Source: an uncultured Collinsella sp. (GTDB lineage Bacteria; Actinomycetota; Coriobacteriia; Coriobacteriales; Coriobacteriaceae). From it: a stretch of 7,467 nt of DNA. The stretch covers positions 1 through 7,467 of the forward strand of contig CABSBA010000075.1 in assembly GCA_902475825.1 (NCBI GenBank), read 5' to 3'. How positions within the stretch are numbered: position 1 is the stretch's first letter; each line of letters opens with the position of its first letter. Made by a program: the position numbers and the translations under genes. Below are positions 6,928-7,467 of this stretch, in pieces. The notes below the pieces were generated by a model, which searched no databases, was not told the DNA's origin, and saw only the letters and a program-made list of their open reading frames with translations.

Positions 6928-7019
6928 CCCACTCCCTGCATTGCCTCGATAATGAAGGCAGGGTTCATGCGGGTAAGTACCGGAAGCAAACCAAAAACCA
7001 ACCAAATGCCGACAAATGA
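6928..7019. other. Remainder of the rnhB-yraN spacer
   Basis: This stretch holds no credible gene. Its minus strand is G/T-rich in the middle (repeated GGTT blocks, 6991-7003). I found no promoter with good -35 and -10 elements; CATTAT (6955-6950) is the best -10-like hexamer, without a convincing -35. If the upstream hairpin terminates transcription, the yraN operon promoter should lie here, but the sequence does not show it clearly. Confidence 0.4.
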
Positions 7020-7055
7020 GGGTCCGCGCGCAACAATAGCGTTGCGCACGGCCCC
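7020..7055 (-). terminator. Strong hairpin after rnhB, possible weak intrinsic terminator
   Basis: On the minus strand, CCGTGCGCAAC (7051-7041) pairs with GTTGCGCGCGG (7034-7024) around the loop GCTATT, giving 11 bp with a single G-U pair. After one mismatch, three more G-C pairs (7053-7055 with 7022-7020) extend the stem. The RNA downstream (TCATTTGT) is only modestly U-rich, so termination may be partial, or the hairpin may belong to the leader of the yraN-comM-dprA-trmFO-xer operon. It begins 48 nt after the rnhB stop. The opposite strand has no T-tract after the stem. Confidence 0.45.
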
Positions 7056-7070
7056 TACCAGCAAGTTTAT

Positions 7071-7087
7071 GGAACCCCTAAGGTCCC
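7071..7087 (-). repeat. Small inverted repeat directly after rnhB
   Basis: On the minus strand, GGGACC and GGTTCC form a 6-bp stem with one G-U pair around the loop TTAGG. The wobble makes it stable only in minus-strand RNA. It lies 16 nt past the rnhB stop and 15 nt before the larger hairpin. TAGGGG occurs twice in this stretch. It could be a decayed REP-like element or part of a transcript end; the evidence is thin. Confidence 0.3.
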
Positions 7088-7103
7088 TGTCTCCACAATT
7101 GGC

Positions 7104-7466
7104 TTAAAAAAGGCGCTCAGTCTGCAGAAAGTTTCCGCAAAAGCTCACGCGATGCAGCGGAGAAAGACCATGTTTGCGAATGGCCTCGATGTGTTCGGGG
7201 CTCGCATAGCCTTTCGATTCGGCCAAATGGTACTCGGGATACTCGGCATCGTACTCGACCATCATCTCGTCACGCGTGACCTTTGCCATGATAGATGCCG
7301 CGGCGATACAGGCGATCTTGGCATCGCCCTTGACCACGTCGCGCTCGTGGGGAACGGCGCCCAGGGGGTTACCGTCCATAAGCACGCAATCGGGCTCAAG
7401 CCCCGTATCAGCCACGGCGCCCGCGACGGCAGCGCGGATGGCACTGGCCATGCCCATCTCATCGAT
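7104..7466 (-). CDS. rnhB: Ribonuclease HII, C-terminal part (gene continues beyond the window)
   Basis: RNase HII cuts RNA in RNA-DNA hybrids and removes single ribonucleotides misincorporated in DNA. The visible 120 residues are the C-terminal part of a protein that is usually 200-250 residues. In visible numbering, VLMDG carries the third catalytic aspartate (D31) and VVKGDAK the fourth (D48). The family signature IAAASIMAKVTRDEMM follows, then KGYASPEH and SPLHRVSF. The residue before KGY is serine where many homologues have histidine. The first two catalytic acids (DE of the DEAGRG block) lie outside the window, so activity cannot be judged fully. The frame stays open to the right edge (I-D-E before the first visible Met), so that internal ATG at 7457 is not the start. 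The gene ends with TAA at 7104-7106. Confidence 0.95.
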   Translation of the reverse strand: MDEMGMASAIRAAVAGAVADTGLEPDCVLMDGNPLGAVPHERDVVKGDAKIACIAAASIMAKVTRDEMMVEYDAEYPEYHLAESKGYASPEHIEAIRKHGLSPLHRVSFCGNFLQTERLF

Positions 7467-7467
7467 A

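Overview
This window looks like core chromosome from a GC-rich Gram-positive bacterium, most likely an actinomycetote of the class Coriobacteriia (Collinsella or a relative). That placement is inference. It rests on the GC-rich third codon positions, strong AGGAGG-type ribosome binding sites, and a gene order that is part actinobacterial (rnhB-yraN-comM-dprA ahead of rpsB-tsf) and part Bacillus-like (dprA, then trmFO, then a Xer recombinase, then rpsB-tsf). trmFO is a Firmicutes-type gene that the well-known high-GC actinobacteria generally lack.

All eight genes lie on the minus strand and read from right to left. The 3' part of rnhB (RNase HII) enters at the right edge. It is followed by a 188-bp spacer with two hairpins, one a possible weak terminator. 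Next comes a tightly packed run: a YraN/UPF0102 nuclease-fold protein, the ComM/YifB AAA+ ATPase, DprA, TrmFO and a XerC/XerD-type tyrosine recombinase. yraN/comM and comM/dprA are joined by one-base TGATG stop-start overlaps, dprA and trmFO are 14 bp apart, and trmFO runs into the recombinase gene. A 218-bp spacer follows, with a near-consensus promoter and a leader of about 134 nt. It is followed by rpsB (ribosomal protein S2) and tsf (elongation factor Ts), which runs off the left edge.

The middle cluster groups proteins that handle single-stranded or recombining DNA: RecA loading by DprA, branch migration by ComM, chromosome dimer resolution by Xer, and RNA removal from DNA by RNase HII. 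A tRNA methyltransferase (TrmFO) is embedded among them. rpsB-tsf is the standard translation operon with its own promoter.

No mobile element, CRISPR array, tRNA or rRNA is visible, and I see no new defence or metabolic system. The points most worth a second look are the recombinase gene, which has no ATG, GTG or TTG start upstream of its N-terminal domain, a short divergent DprA, the structured rpsB leader, and the hairpin-rich rnhB-yraN spacer.
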